DNA of 64,000 nt from WJJR01 sp964440935 (GTDB lineage Bacteria > Zixibacteria > MSB-5A5 > WJJR01): the NCBI GenBank assembly GCA_964440935.1, contig CAYTTY010000004.1, forward strand, positions 1 to 64,000. The letters run 5' to 3'. Below, in pieces: positions 25,108 to 33,406 of the stretch (positions are counted from its first letter, which is position 1; each line of letters opens with the position of its first letter). The position numbers and the translations under genes were made by a program. A model generated the notes under the pieces. That model searched no databases and had not been told where the DNA came from. It worked only from the letters and a program-made list of their open reading frames with translations.

Positions 25108-26337
25108 ATGACTGAGACCACCACGACCGCTTTGCCACCGCCGGTTCCATTTAAGTTTGAGGAAGATCATTTCTCCCACGCGGCCAACACGCTTGAATCA
25201 TCGATCATTCGTGAAATCCTGAAACACTCGAGCCAGCCGGGGGTGATCTCGTTTGCCGGCGGGCTGCCCGCCCCCGACTTGTTTCCGATCGAGGAACTAC
25301 GGGTCGCGGCCGACCGGGTACTGACCCGTTTTGGCACGCAGGCACTCCAATATGGCCTCTCAATGGGGTATGGCCCGCTGCGCGAGTTTCTGGCCGAACG
25401 CCTGACCACTCATGGCGGCACCCAGCTCACCGCTGACAACATTCTGATCACAGCGGGGTCTCAGCAGGGTCTCGATATCTGTGGCCGGGCGTTTCTGGAG
25501 CGGGGCAATTATGTTGTCTGTTCGCGTCCGACCTATCTCGGTGCGCTGCAAGCGTTCAACTTCTATGGCGTCAAATACGCCGTAGTCGACATGGACGATG
25601 AGGGCATGGTGGTTGAGTCAATCGACCCGGTCATTGAGAAGCATAAGCCCCGCTTCATCTATGTCGTGCCGAATTTCCAGAATCCGACGGGGATCACCAT
25701 GTCAGGAGATCGCCGGCGGCTGTTGGTCGAGAAGGCCCATAAGTACGGTGTGCCGATTGTCGACGACAACCCGTACGGAGAACTACGCTACTCGGGCGAG
25801 TCGGCTCCATCGATCAAGCAGATCGGCGGGCAGGCGGTGATTCAACTCGGGACCTTTTCCAAGACCATCTCGCCCGGCCTGCGGATCGGCTGGCTGGCGG
25901 CCTCCCGGCAGACCATGGGGATGTTTGAGCGGGTCAAGCAGTCGACCGATTTGCATACGACGCAATTCTCACAGTTTGTCATCTACGAGTTCATCCAGAA
26001 CGGCGCCCTGGATCGCCACATTGAGCGGATCAAGAAGGCCTACCATGAGCGCCGGGATGCGATGCTCCGGGCGATGAAGGAATTCTTCCCCGAATCAGTC
26101 ACCTGGACCCGTCCCGAGGGTGGTCTCTTCCTCTGGGCACGGCTTCCTGAAGGTGTCGATGCAAAGGAAGTGCTGCCGAAGGCGATTGAGGAGAAGGTGG
26201 CGTATGTGCCCGGCCAGCCGTTCCATCCCGATGGCTCTGGGGCCAACACCTTCCGGCTGAATTTCTCGAATGCCACGCTGGAGAATATTCACGAGGGCAT
26301 CAAGCGGTTAGGACGTGTTTTTTCGTCGCTGGGCTAG
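25108..26337 (+). CDS. PLP-dependent aminotransferase, LysN/2-aminoadipate-like (class I/II)
   Basis: 409 residues of fold-type I. GVISFAGGLPAPDLFP at the N-terminus, YGLSMGYGPLREFLAERL, the VVPNFQNPTGITMS and DDNPYGELRYSGE segments and the PLP-lysine motif GTFSKTISPGLRIGW all match the LysN/MocR-related aminotransferases with broad 2-oxoacid specificity (aminoadipate, aromatic and branched-chain). AAGGAGAGATC directly precedes ATG 25108. It has its own promoter and ends in a strong terminator just before the Trp leader, so it is a separate unit from the trp operon. The physiological substrate is open; an aromatic role is possible. Confidence 0.85.
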   Translation: MTETTTTALPPPVPFKFEEDHFSHAANTLESSIIREILKHSSQPGVISFAGGLPAPDLFPIEELRVAADRVLTRFGTQALQYGLSMGYGPLREFLAERLTTHGGTQLTADNILITAGSQQGLDICGRAFLERGNYVVCSRPTYLGALQAFNFYGVKYAVVDMDDEGMVVESIDPVIEKHKPRFIYVVPNFQNPTGITMSGDRRRLLVEKAHKYGVPIVDDNPYGELRYSGESAPSIKQIGGQAVIQLGTFSKTISPGLRIGWLAASRQTMGMFERVKQSTDLHTTQFSQFVIYEFIQNGALDRHIERIKKAYHERRDAMLRAMKEFFPESVTWTRPEGGLFLWARLPEGVDAKEVLPKAIEEKVAYVPGQPFHPDGSGANTFRLNFSNATLENIHEGIKRLGRVFSSLG

Positions 26338-26365
26338 AATCAGCGACATTTGGGTCCACGGCACG

Positions 26366-26400
26366 CGGGCGTTGGGATTCAGTTCCCAACGCCCGTTTTT
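26366..26400 (+). terminator. Terminator of the aminotransferase gene
   Basis: CGGGCGTTGGG (26366-26376) and CCCAACGCCCG (26385-26395) form a perfect 11-bp stem with an 8-nt loop, followed by TTTTT. It insulates the gene from the trp leader. Confidence 0.9.
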
Positions 26401-26420
26401 GGAGCGACGTATTGGATGAA

Positions 26421-26559
26421 ACGGGCTGCCGACGGCTCGTGTGAGAATCTGATGATGACACAGACTTACCAGTGGTGGTGGATGAAGGAATCCTGAACGG
26501 ATCGATGGGGTCCTTTACCCACTGTGGCATGCAGCCCGTCGATCCCGGCGGGTTTTTTT
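26421..26559 (+). promoter_or_regulatory. Trp attenuator (antiterminator/terminator region)
   Basis: The terminator stem CCCGTC/GGCGGG (26535-26540 with 26547-26552, one wobble pair, loop GATCCC) is followed by seven T (26553-26559). Its left arm can instead pair with an upstream segment: ACGGGCTGC (26421-26429) is fully complementary to GCAGCCCGT (26531-26539). CGACGG (26430-26435) can also pair with CCGTCG (26536-26541). The Trp-codon stretch offers CAGTGG (26470-26475) to CCACTG (26519-26524). With the leader peptide between the arms, this is a transcription attenuator responding to charged tRNA-Trp. The exact order of competing pairings is inferred. Confidence 0.75.
26452..26496 (+). CDS. 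trpL: trp operon leader peptide
   Basis: A 14-codon open frame, MMTQTYQWWWMKES, has three consecutive UGG codons (26473-26481) and stops at TGA 26494-26496. It lies between the preceding gene's terminator and a rho-independent terminator. Runs of Trp codons in a short leader before trp genes are the hallmark of ribosome-mediated attenuation: ribosomes stalling when Trp-tRNA is scarce change RNA folding and let transcription continue. ATG 26452 or 26455 could start it; only a weak GTGAG precedes. It is too short for normal gene finders. Confidence 0.85.
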   Translation: MMTQTYQWWWMKES

Positions 26560-26591
26560 GTTGCCTATCGTGCGGTGTTGTGGTGCCTTGA

Positions 26592-27425
26592 GTGGATTTT
26601 GGCAACCGGAAGGATGCAACGCTGGCTAAGACAGAGATCACATTCACCAAGTGCGAGGCGCTCCGCAACGATTTCTGCGTTGTGGAGCCGAAGCGCGGCT
26701 TTTCGTGGACCCCGTCGCGCGTGCAGGGCATTTGCGACCGTCGCAGCGGCGTCGGCGCCGACGGGCTGATTGTGCTGACCCGTCGTCAGGGCGACTTCGG
26801 CTTCAGCCTGTTCAATTCCGATGGCACCCGGGCCGAATGGTCGGGAAACGGGATCCGCTGTGCGGCGGCGTACGTGGCCCGTAAGATGCGCCGTAAAACG
26901 GCGGTATTCGACACGGTGGCCGGGGCGATTGAGACATCGATGTCTGCATCCAGTCGTGGGGTATCGGTGGCCTTTCAGCGGCCGCTGCCGGTGGTGGAAC
27001 CGGTACGGTCAACCCATCGTTTGCCATCGATCCGCGGCGGGTGTGGCCCGATCGCCGTCGATGCCGGCAACCCGCACTGGGTGTTTATCGTGACGGACTT
27101 TGACTTCGATTGGGAACAGGTTGGCCGCGAGAGCCAGGCGGCGATGAGACGGACCCATGGAGTCAATGTCGAGTTTGTCCGCATTCACACGCGCAAGCGC
27201 ATCGAACTGCGTCTCTATGAGCGCGGTGTCGGCCCGACGCCATCGTCGGGATCGGGGGCGCTGGCCGCATTGGCCGCCTGTCTGGATGAAAGACTGGTTG
27301 CCGAGACAGTTCAGGCCGGCTCACCGGGCGGTGCGCAATCATTGACTTATCACTCGCATGATGGAGACGTGCGCCTGATTGCACGGGCGCGGGTGGTGCA
27401 CAGTGGGACATGGTACATTCGGTAA
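26592..27425 (+). CDS. DapF-fold protein lacking both catalytic cysteines, first gene of the trp operon
   Basis: 277 residues with the two-lobed diaminopimelate epimerase pattern: ITFTKCEALRNDFCVVE at the start, GVGADGLIVL, FNSDGTRAEWSGNGIRCAAAY in the first lobe, and LYERGVGPTPSSGSGALAAL in the second. True DapF has cysteine in CGNG and ACGSG, the two acid-base residues. Here both are serine (Ser84 and Ser219). The protein is therefore unlikely to racemise diaminopimelate by the known mechanism. It starts at GTG 26592 without a clear ribosome-binding site, 33 bp after the Trp attenuator, and trpE follows 42 bp downstream. Regulation by tryptophan supply suggests a role in aromatic metabolism. 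Function unknown. Confidence 0.75.
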   Translation: MDFGNRKDATLAKTEITFTKCEALRNDFCVVEPKRGFSWTPSRVQGICDRRSGVGADGLIVLTRRQGDFGFSLFNSDGTRAEWSGNGIRCAAAYVARKMRRKTAVFDTVAGAIETSMSASSRGVSVAFQRPLPVVEPVRSTHRLPSIRGGCGPIAVDAGNPHWVFIVTDFDFDWEQVGRESQAAMRRTHGVNVEFVRIHTRKRIELRLYERGVGPTPSSGSGALAALAACLDERLVAETVQAGSPGGAQSLTYHSHDGDVRLIARARVVHSGTWYIR

Positions 27426-27447
27426 CGTCTGTTTGGAGGGAGCAACC

Positions 27448-27471
27448 ATGCCGACAGTGGGTCGTACATGA
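27448..27471 (+). CDS. Seven-codon mini-ORF coupled to trpE
   Basis: ATG 27448 has an excellent ribosome-binding site (GGAGGG, 27435-27440, 7-nt spacing). It encodes MPTVGRT and stops at TGA 27469-27471, overlapping the trpE ATG (27468-27470). The trpE start itself has no site at normal distance. Ribosomes may therefore load here and reinitiate at trpE. Alternatively the long-spaced site serves trpE directly. Confidence 0.45.
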   Translation: MPTVGRT

Positions 27472-28958
27472 GTGAGTTTTCCGCATTTCGCCGCCGTCTC
27501 AGTGAAGATGGTCTGTTCGTGTTCTCCGCCGAGTTGCCGGCGGAACTCTTGACACCGGCGGAAGTGCTGCTGCGTTTGGGTGGCGACACGGCGCAGTCGT
27601 CGTTTTTGTTCGAAAGCGTCGAGACCGGCGGTTCATTGGGACGGTACTCCTTCATTGGTGTCAATCCGGCCGAGGAAGTACGTACCCGGGAAGAACACGG
27701 CGAACATCGCATCGGCCATTTGACACGTGAATTTCCCGCCACTGAACTCAAGCAGGTTTTAACGGACGCTATGGTGTCACCCGGAAGTGGTTCCAGTGCC
27801 GATGATGTCGTGGGTTTAGCCGGCGGCTGGGTTGGGTTTTTCGGCTACGATTGGGTGCGTCAGTTGGAGAAGTTGCCGTCCGAGGCGGAACCGTTGCCGC
27901 GGTATCCCTGGACATGGCTTGGGCTGTACGACGAGGTGATCGTCTTCGATCACGTCTATCAGGCGGCACACATCAACATCAGTGTACGTGGCGGTGAGGT
28001 GAAAGACATGGTGACGCATCGTCGCCTGTATGAGCGTTCACAGCGCCGGTTGGAGCGTACCATGCGGCGGCTGCGGCGGCCGCATCCGATGGTGCCCTTG
28101 GCGCGTCTGCAACAACGGCCGATCAAAATGACGATGAAGAAGAAGGAGTTCCTCGAGGGTGTACGCAAAATCAAGACACACATCAAAGAGGGAGATGTCT
28201 TTCAGTGTGTGCTGTCGCAGCGGTTCACGGTCGAAGGAAAGCAGAAGCCGTTTGAAACCTATCGCCGGTTGCGACGGCTGAATCCGTCGCCGTACATGTA
28301 CTTCCTCAAGTTTGGCAATCTCGCGGTTGTCGGATCATCACCCGAAACACTGGTGCAAAAGCGTGGGAAGCATGTGTTGACGCGGCCGATTGCCGGGACA
28401 CGTCCACGTGGCAAGGATGATGCGGAAGATGCGAAGCTGGCCAGGCAACTGCTGGCCTCACCGAAAGAAAACGCCGAGCACATCATGCTGGTCGATCTGG
28501 GCCGCAATGACCTCGGGCGTGTCTGCAAACCGGGAACGGTCGAGCCGACGCAATTTCGCGAAATCGAAAAGTACTCGCATGTCATGCACATGGTGTCGAC
28601 CGTAACCGGCGAAGTGAAACGCAATGTCAATCCGGTCGATGTGTTGGCCGCGGCATTTCCGGCGGGGACGGTCACCGGTGCACCGAAGATTCGCGCGATG
28701 GAGATCATCGATTCCCTCGAACCGCACCGTCGCGGCGTGTACGGCGGGTGTGTCGGCTATCTCGACTGGTGGGGAAATCTCGATACGGCGATCGCCATTC
28801 GCACGGCGGTGATGGATAGCCAACGCGCCCACGTGCAGGCCGGAGCGGGCATTGTCGCCGACAGCAATCCCGAACGCGAATACAAAGAAACGCAAAACAA
28901 AGCGGCTGCACCGTTGGCTGCGCTCGGGGGAGAGTGGAAGCGGGGTGACCGGCCATGA
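27468..28958 (+). CDS. trpE: Anthranilate synthase component I
   Basis: 496 residues. The N-terminal half carries the feedback element FLFESVETGGSLGRYSFIG, where tryptophan binds in TrpE. The chorismate-binding half shows DVFQCVLSQRF, NPSPYMYFLKFG, GSSPETLVQ, TRPIAGTRPRG, DLGRNDLGRV and the C-terminal GAGIVADSNPEREYKE. With TrpG it converts chorismate and glutamine to anthranilate. It overlaps trpG by ATGA. Initiation seems coupled to a seven-codon mini-ORF. PabB is excluded by the trp context and the feedback motif. Confidence 0.95.
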   Translation: MSEFSAFRRRLSEDGLFVFSAELPAELLTPAEVLLRLGGDTAQSSFLFESVETGGSLGRYSFIGVNPAEEVRTREEHGEHRIGHLTREFPATELKQVLTDAMVSPGSGSSADDVVGLAGGWVGFFGYDWVRQLEKLPSEAEPLPRYPWTWLGLYDEVIVFDHVYQAAHINISVRGGEVKDMVTHRRLYERSQRRLERTMRRLRRPHPMVPLARLQQRPIKMTMKKKEFLEGVRKIKTHIKEGDVFQCVLSQRFTVEGKQKPFETYRRLRRLNPSPYMYFLKFGNLAVVGSSPETLVQKRGKHVLTRPIAGTRPRGKDDAEDAKLARQLLASPKENAEHIMLVDLGRNDLGRVCKPGTVEPTQFREIEKYSHVMHMVSTVTGEVKRNVNPVDVLAAAFPAGTVTGAPKIRAMEIIDSLEPHRRGVYGGCVGYLDWWGNLDTAIAIRTAVMDSQRAHVQAGAGIVADSNPEREYKETQNKAAAPLAALGGEWKRGDRP

Positions 28959-29521
28959 TCCTGCTTGTCGACAATTACGATTCGTTCGTTTACAACTTGT
29001 ATCAATATCTCTGCGAGTTGGGCGCGACAGTGCAGGTGCGCCGCAACGATGCCATCACAGTGAGCGAGATACCGAAGAAGTATGATGCGGTGATCCTCTC
29101 ACCCGGTCCGGGACGGCCCGCCGATGCGGGTTTGACGCCGGAGATTGTCACGCAATGTTCCGGGACACTGCCGATCCTCGGCGTGTGTCTGGGGTGTCAA
29201 GCGATCGGCGAAGCGTTTGGCGGCAAGGTGGTGCGCGGGAAGCGGCTGATGCATGGCAAAACATCCGTGATCAAGCACAACGGTACAGGTTTGTTTACGG
29301 GCGTTGATAAGCAGTTTGAAGCGACGCGTTACCATTCATTGATTGTCGAGCGGAAGAGTGTACCGAAGGTCTTGACTATCACCGCCGAAGCGGATGACAA
29401 GACGATTATGGCGCTTCGTCACAAGACGCATCCGACCGTCGGCGTGCAGTTCCATCCTGAATCGATCCTGACCGAACCGGGCAAAGCAATTCTCGCGAAT
29501 TTCCTCAAGGGCAACTTATAG
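28955..29521 (+). CDS. trpG: Anthranilate synthase component II (glutamine amidotransferase)
   Basis: 188 residues of class I glutamine amidotransferase. ILLVDNYDSFVYNLYQYL at the N-terminus, nucleophile cysteine in ILGVCLGCQAIGEAFGG, and His/Glu in VQFHPESILTEPG complete the triad. It supplies ammonia from glutamine to TrpE. Its ATG overlaps the trpE stop. It is a stand-alone subunit, not fused to trpD as in enterobacteria. The usual active-site motif is GVCLGHQ; a cysteine replaces the histidine after the nucleophile glycine here, as also occurs in some homologs. Confidence 0.93.
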   Translation: MILLVDNYDSFVYNLYQYLCELGATVQVRRNDAITVSEIPKKYDAVILSPGPGRPADAGLTPEIVTQCSGTLPILGVCLGCQAIGEAFGGKVVRGKRLMHGKTSVIKHNGTGLFTGVDKQFEATRYHSLIVERKSVPKVLTITAEADDKTIMALRHKTHPTVGVQFHPESILTEPGKAILANFLKGNL

Positions 29522-29550
29522 CGTGTCATTGGTGTGAGGTGTAATCCCCC

Positions 29551-30570
29551 ATGTTGAAACCGTACATCCGTCGCGCAATTGAGCATTCGCATTTGAATGC
29601 GGAAGAAGCGCAAACCGCCATGGGCATTGTGCTCGGCGGTGAAGCGTCACCGGTGCAATTGGCGGCGTGGCTGGTGGCATTGCGACAGAAGGGCGAGACC
29701 GTCGAGGAATTGGCAGGATTCGCCCGCGCCATGCGCGATGCGATGGTGTCCATTGATGGTGTGCCCGACCACGCGGTCGATACCTGTGGCACCGGTGGTG
29801 ACGGACTGGGGACATTCAATATCTCGACCGCCGCCGGACTGCTGGCGGCGGCGGCCGGTGCGACGGTGGCCAAGCACGGGAACCGTGCGGTCTCATCACG
29901 GTGCGGGTCGGCTGATGTGTTGACCGCTCTTGGTTTTGAGGTTGATTGCGGACCGGCTGTTGCCGAGCGCATGTTGCGTGACGTCGGGTTCGCCTTTTTG
30001 TTCGCCCCGCATTTTCATCCGGCGATGAAACATGCCGCGGGGCCACGACGGGATATCGGCATTCGCACGGTATTCAATCTGCTTGGCCCGATTTGCAACC
30101 CGGCTATTGTGAAACGGCAAATCATCGGTGTTTATGATGCGCATTGGCAAAGACCTCTGGTTGACACCTTGCAGGATCTTGGCGCGAAGCGGGTGATGGT
30201 GATCTCCGGACCGGGCAGTGCCGATGAACTGCTGCCGACCGGATTGAATCGGGTGATCGAATTGGATGGTGATGCGATCCGTGAATTTGAATTAATGCCG
30301 GAGGATGCCGGGGTCCGCAGTGTGAAACTCGATGAACTCAAAGGGTCGTCCGCCGAGGCAAACGCCGACATCATTCGTCGCATCGCCGACGGGGAAGACA
30401 GCGGCGCCGCCGAGGCGGCCATTATGAATGCCGGTGCGGCCCTCTGGGCGGCGGAACAGGCGTCGTCGATTTCCGATGGCGTTGCGTTGTGCCGCAAGGC
30501 CATCGCCGGTGGGGAAATGAGAACTTTGATCGAATCCGCGGCCGTTGCGTCGCGGCGCGCAGGCGTGTGA
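29551..30570 (+). CDS. trpD: Anthranilate phosphoribosyltransferase
   Basis: 339 residues. DTCGTGGDGLGTFNISTAAG is the PRPP-binding loop, and GAKVAKHGNRAVSS-like text with SADVLTALGFEVD and FAPHFHPAMKHAAGPRRDIG forms the anthranilate and metal sites. RTVFNLLGPICNPA is the family signature. It couples anthranilate to phosphoribosyl pyrophosphate. ATG 29551 follows GAGGTG at a longer distance than ideal. It lies 29 bp after trpG and 12 bp before the MFS gene. Confidence 0.95.
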   Translation: MLKPYIRRAIEHSHLNAEEAQTAMGIVLGGEASPVQLAAWLVALRQKGETVEELAGFARAMRDAMVSIDGVPDHAVDTCGTGGDGLGTFNISTAAGLLAAAAGATVAKHGNRAVSSRCGSADVLTALGFEVDCGPAVAERMLRDVGFAFLFAPHFHPAMKHAAGPRRDIGIRTVFNLLGPICNPAIVKRQIIGVYDAHWQRPLVDTLQDLGAKRVMVISGPGSADELLPTGLNRVIELDGDAIREFELMPEDAGVRSVKLDELKGSSAEANADIIRRIADGEDSGAAEAAIMNAGAALWAAEQASSISDGVALCRKAIAGGEMRTLIESAAVASRRAGV

Positions 30571-30582
30571 TCGAGTATCATT

Positions 30583-31935
30583 GTGATTACTTCCGCAACC
30601 ATAGCGCACCGTACAAATACATCCGGTCATCGTGCACCGAAGACACCACACGTGCACGATCCGTCGAGTAGTTCCAGCGATTGGGTCGTCCAGTACATCG
30701 GCAATCTGCGGCGGATTTCGAAACCGGCGCGCACATATCTGCTCGGATCGATGCTTGTGGGCATGGCATGGGCGACCTTCATGCTGCTGTTCAATCTGTA
30801 TATGCGTGAGCGCGGCTTTGCCGAAGGCGTCATCGGCCAGGTGCTCTCGATGCAGTCGATTGGCATGGTGACGATGGCGATTCCGGTGGCCATGCTCGTA
30901 TCGCGACGGTCGGCGCGCGGCATGTTGGTGATGGCCAGCCTGGGTGTTGCGGCCGGGTTCACGATGCAGACCTTGGTCGAATCTGAACCGTTTATTCTGG
31001 CGGCGTCATTTCTTGCCGGTGGGATGCTGGTTGTGGCGCATGTTATCAGTGCACCATTCCTGATGGCACATTCAACGACAGCGGAACGCACACATGTGTT
31101 CTCGCTGAGTTTCGCCGCAATGCTGGGATCGGGGTTGATTACGCATTTTGGCGCGGGATCACTCCACGAGGTTCTGACTGGTGTCACCGGATCATCGCTG
31201 ATGGCGTACCGTTGGGTGCTGCTGCTTGGCTGTTCGTGCGCGGTTGTTGGTGCCATTGTGTTTTCACGGGTGCCGTCCGGTGTGGTTGGCGAACGTGACA
31301 AACGCCGTGGCATGCGAGAGTTCTGGGAAGCGAAAGGGAAACTTTTGTTCAAGCTGACCTTCCCGTTCTTTCTCGTCGGGATGGGCGCCGGGCTGATCAT
31401 CCCGTTTCTGAATCTCTATTTCCAGGACCGGTTTGGATTAACGCCGCAGACGATCGGCGTGTATTACGGGCTCGTGCAGGCGTCGATGATCATCGGCGTT
31501 TTGATCGGACCGGAATTGGCACGGCGCTACGGTATGGTGCGCACCGTCGTGCTGACCGAGTGGGCATCACTGCCGTTTATGCTGATCCTTGCGTTTACCG
31601 GTAATCTGCCACTGGCGACCGCAGCGTTTCTGTTGCGCGGAGCCTTGATGAATCTCGGTGTGCCGATTGCCAACAACTACATGATGGAACGGGTCGGCTT
31701 GGCGGATCGAGCGCTCGTGAACAGTTGGTCGCGCATTGCCTGGTCGTTGTCGTGGGCGGTCACAACCATCATCGGCGGGGCGATGATCGAACACGGCGGC
31801 TACGTGTTGCCATTGCTGCTGGCGTGCGGACTGTACGTCGCGTCGAGTCTCCTGTACTTTATCTACTTCCGCAAAGTGGAGATTTACGCGGGACGTCCCG
31901 CCGAATCGGGCGGGATTCGTCCGACCGGTGAATGA
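30583..31935 (+). CDS. Major facilitator superfamily transporter within the trp operon
   Basis: 450 residues with about 12 transmembrane segments in two halves separated by a basic loop (RVPSGVVGERDKRRGMREF). The first half shows LVSRRSARGMLVM, an MFS loop 2-3 type motif. The start is uncertain: GTG 30583 gives a hydrophilic 35-residue N-terminus; GTG 30652 is an alternative. It sits between trpD and trpC with only 12 and 6 bp gaps, so it is transcribed under Trp control. Export of an aromatic compound, or uptake of tryptophan or a precursor, would fit. The substrate cannot be told from sequence. Confidence 0.85.
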   Translation: MITSATIAHRTNTSGHRAPKTPHVHDPSSSSSDWVVQYIGNLRRISKPARTYLLGSMLVGMAWATFMLLFNLYMRERGFAEGVIGQVLSMQSIGMVTMAIPVAMLVSRRSARGMLVMASLGVAAGFTMQTLVESEPFILAASFLAGGMLVVAHVISAPFLMAHSTTAERTHVFSLSFAAMLGSGLITHFGAGSLHEVLTGVTGSSLMAYRWVLLLGCSCAVVGAIVFSRVPSGVVGERDKRRGMREFWEAKGKLLFKLTFPFFLVGMGAGLIIPFLNLYFQDRFGLTPQTIGVYYGLVQASMIIGVLIGPELARRYGMVRTVVLTEWASLPFMLILAFTGNLPLATAAFLLRGALMNLGVPIANNYMMERVGLADRALVNSWSRIAWSLSWAVTTIIGGAMIEHGGYVLPLLLACGLYVASSLLYFIYFRKVEIYAGRPAESGGIRPTGE

Positions 31936-31941
31936 TCGCTC

Positions 31942-32751
31942 ATGACACCAATGTCACACCATAAGCCGATACCGGCGATTTTGCAGACACTGGTTGAGTC
32001 CAGCCGTGTGCGTGTTGAGCAATTGCGATCGAAAGCGACGTTTGAGGAACTGTCGGAACGAGGACGTACGAACACGCGACGCTCTTTCCGCCGTGCACTC
32101 GAAACGGTATCACCGGCGATTATCGCCGAAGTGAAAAAGGCGTCGCCATCGAAGGGTGTGTTTAGCGATCATGTGGATCCCGTGATGCAGGTGACGGCGT
32201 ACGCATCGGGCGGGTGTGCGGCGATCTCGGTGGTGACGGAACCGGAGCACTTTTGGGGCGATCTTGGATGGATCGAGGCAATTCGTGACGCGGTTGCTCT
32301 GCCGGTGCTGCGTAAGGACTTCATCATTGATGCGATCCAGGTCGCGGAGACCGCGGCCTCGTGTGCTGATGCGATCCTTCTGATTGCACGCATTTTATCA
32401 CCCGATCAACTTGCGGAATTGAGTGATGCCGCCGGGACACTGAATCTTGACGTGCTTTATGAAGCTCATGATGAGTCGGACATTGAGAAGATCACTCGTT
32501 GCAATCCGCAACTCGTCGGTGTCAACGCGCGCGATCTCGACGATTTCACAGTCGACACCGAACGCGTGAAACGACTGCATGCTGCATTGCCGGCGAATGC
32601 ATTGTTGGTTGCCGAGAGTGGCATTGAACGACGTGAACAGATTATCGAATTGCGTGAGGCGGGCTACCACGCCTTTCTCGTTGGCGAAGCGCTTCTCCGT
32701 TCCGACGATCCTGCCGCGCTGCTGCATCAACTGAGAGGTGAGGAAACATGA
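31942..32751 (+). CDS. trpC: Indole-3-glycerol phosphate synthase
   Basis: 269 residues, TIM barrel. AIIAEVKKASPSKGVF (catalytic Glu and Lys), VLRKDFIIDAIQV (second Lys), ADAILLIARILS, GVNARDLDDFTVD and LLVAESGIERREQI are all present in order. It closes the ring of carboxyphenylaminodeoxyribulose phosphate. The gene lies 6 bp after the MFS gene and overlaps trpF by ATGA. It is not fused to trpF, unlike in E. coli. Confidence 0.95.
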   Translation: MTPMSHHKPIPAILQTLVESSRVRVEQLRSKATFEELSERGRTNTRRSFRRALETVSPAIIAEVKKASPSKGVFSDHVDPVMQVTAYASGGCAAISVVTEPEHFWGDLGWIEAIRDAVALPVLRKDFIIDAIQVAETAASCADAILLIARILSPDQLAELSDAAGTLNLDVLYEAHDESDIEKITRCNPQLVGVNARDLDDFTVDTERVKRLHAALPANALLVAESGIERREQIIELREAGYHAFLVGEALLRSDDPAALLHQLRGEET

Positions 32752-33389
32752 TGCAACGCACGCGAATCAAAATCTGCGGTATTACGCGGTTGGCCGATGC
32801 GTTGGCAGCACAGGAGGCCGGGTGCGATGCGGTGGGATTTGTCTTCTGGCACGGCAGTTCACGATGTATCGGTGTGGATGATGTGAAGCAAATCGTACGG
32901 GAACTGTCATCGATGATGACGACAGTCGGCATATTCGTATCGCCGACACCGGACGACGTTATATCGACGTGCCAGCGTGCGGGTGTGGTGGCCGCACAAC
33001 TGTGTGGCGATCTCCCCGACGGTAATTGGGCAGACCTGTCAAAACAGATTCGATTGATTCGGTCCGTGACGGGTGAGCGGATGTCGAAGAACGAGACTCC
33101 CGAGTGGATTCGCGACGTACTCGTCGACAGTCACACGGGGGACCAACCGGGTGGTACGGGGCAGACATGTGATTGGTCGAGGTTACCCAAAGTCGACGAA
33201 TCGATTCGCCTGTGGTTAGCCGGCGGTTTGCATACCGGAAATGTTGGCGAGGCGGTGACGCGAGTCCGGCCGTTTGCGGTCGATGTCAGCACTGGGGTCG
33301 AAGATCGGCCCGGGATTAAGTCGCATGAGAAGATCCGAGAGTTTATCGCCGCCGTGCACGCAGCGGACTTGGCGAATCAACGTGATTGA
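32748..33389 (+). CDS. trpF: Phosphoribosylanthranilate isomerase
   Basis: 213 residues. TRIKICGITRLADALAAQEAGCDAVGF opens with the catalytic cysteine (KICG), and the general acid Asp and the phosphate loop are expected in RLWLAGGLHTGNV and AVDVSTGVEDRPGIKSHEKI. It performs the Amadori rearrangement between the TrpD and TrpC steps. The middle region (HTGDQPGGTGQTCDWSRLP) is a slightly unusual loop. ATG 32748 overlaps trpC. A TTG in the trpF stop codon could begin a longer trpB. Confidence 0.92.
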   Translation: MMQRTRIKICGITRLADALAAQEAGCDAVGFVFWHGSSRCIGVDDVKQIVRELSSMMTTVGIFVSPTPDDVISTCQRAGVVAAQLCGDLPDGNWADLSKQIRLIRSVTGERMSKNETPEWIRDVLVDSHTGDQPGGTGQTCDWSRLPKVDESIRLWLAGGLHTGNVGEAVTRVRPFAVDVSTGVEDRPGIKSHEKIREFIAAVHAADLANQRD

Positions 33390-33406
33390 GTGACCACGGA
33401 TGTCGT

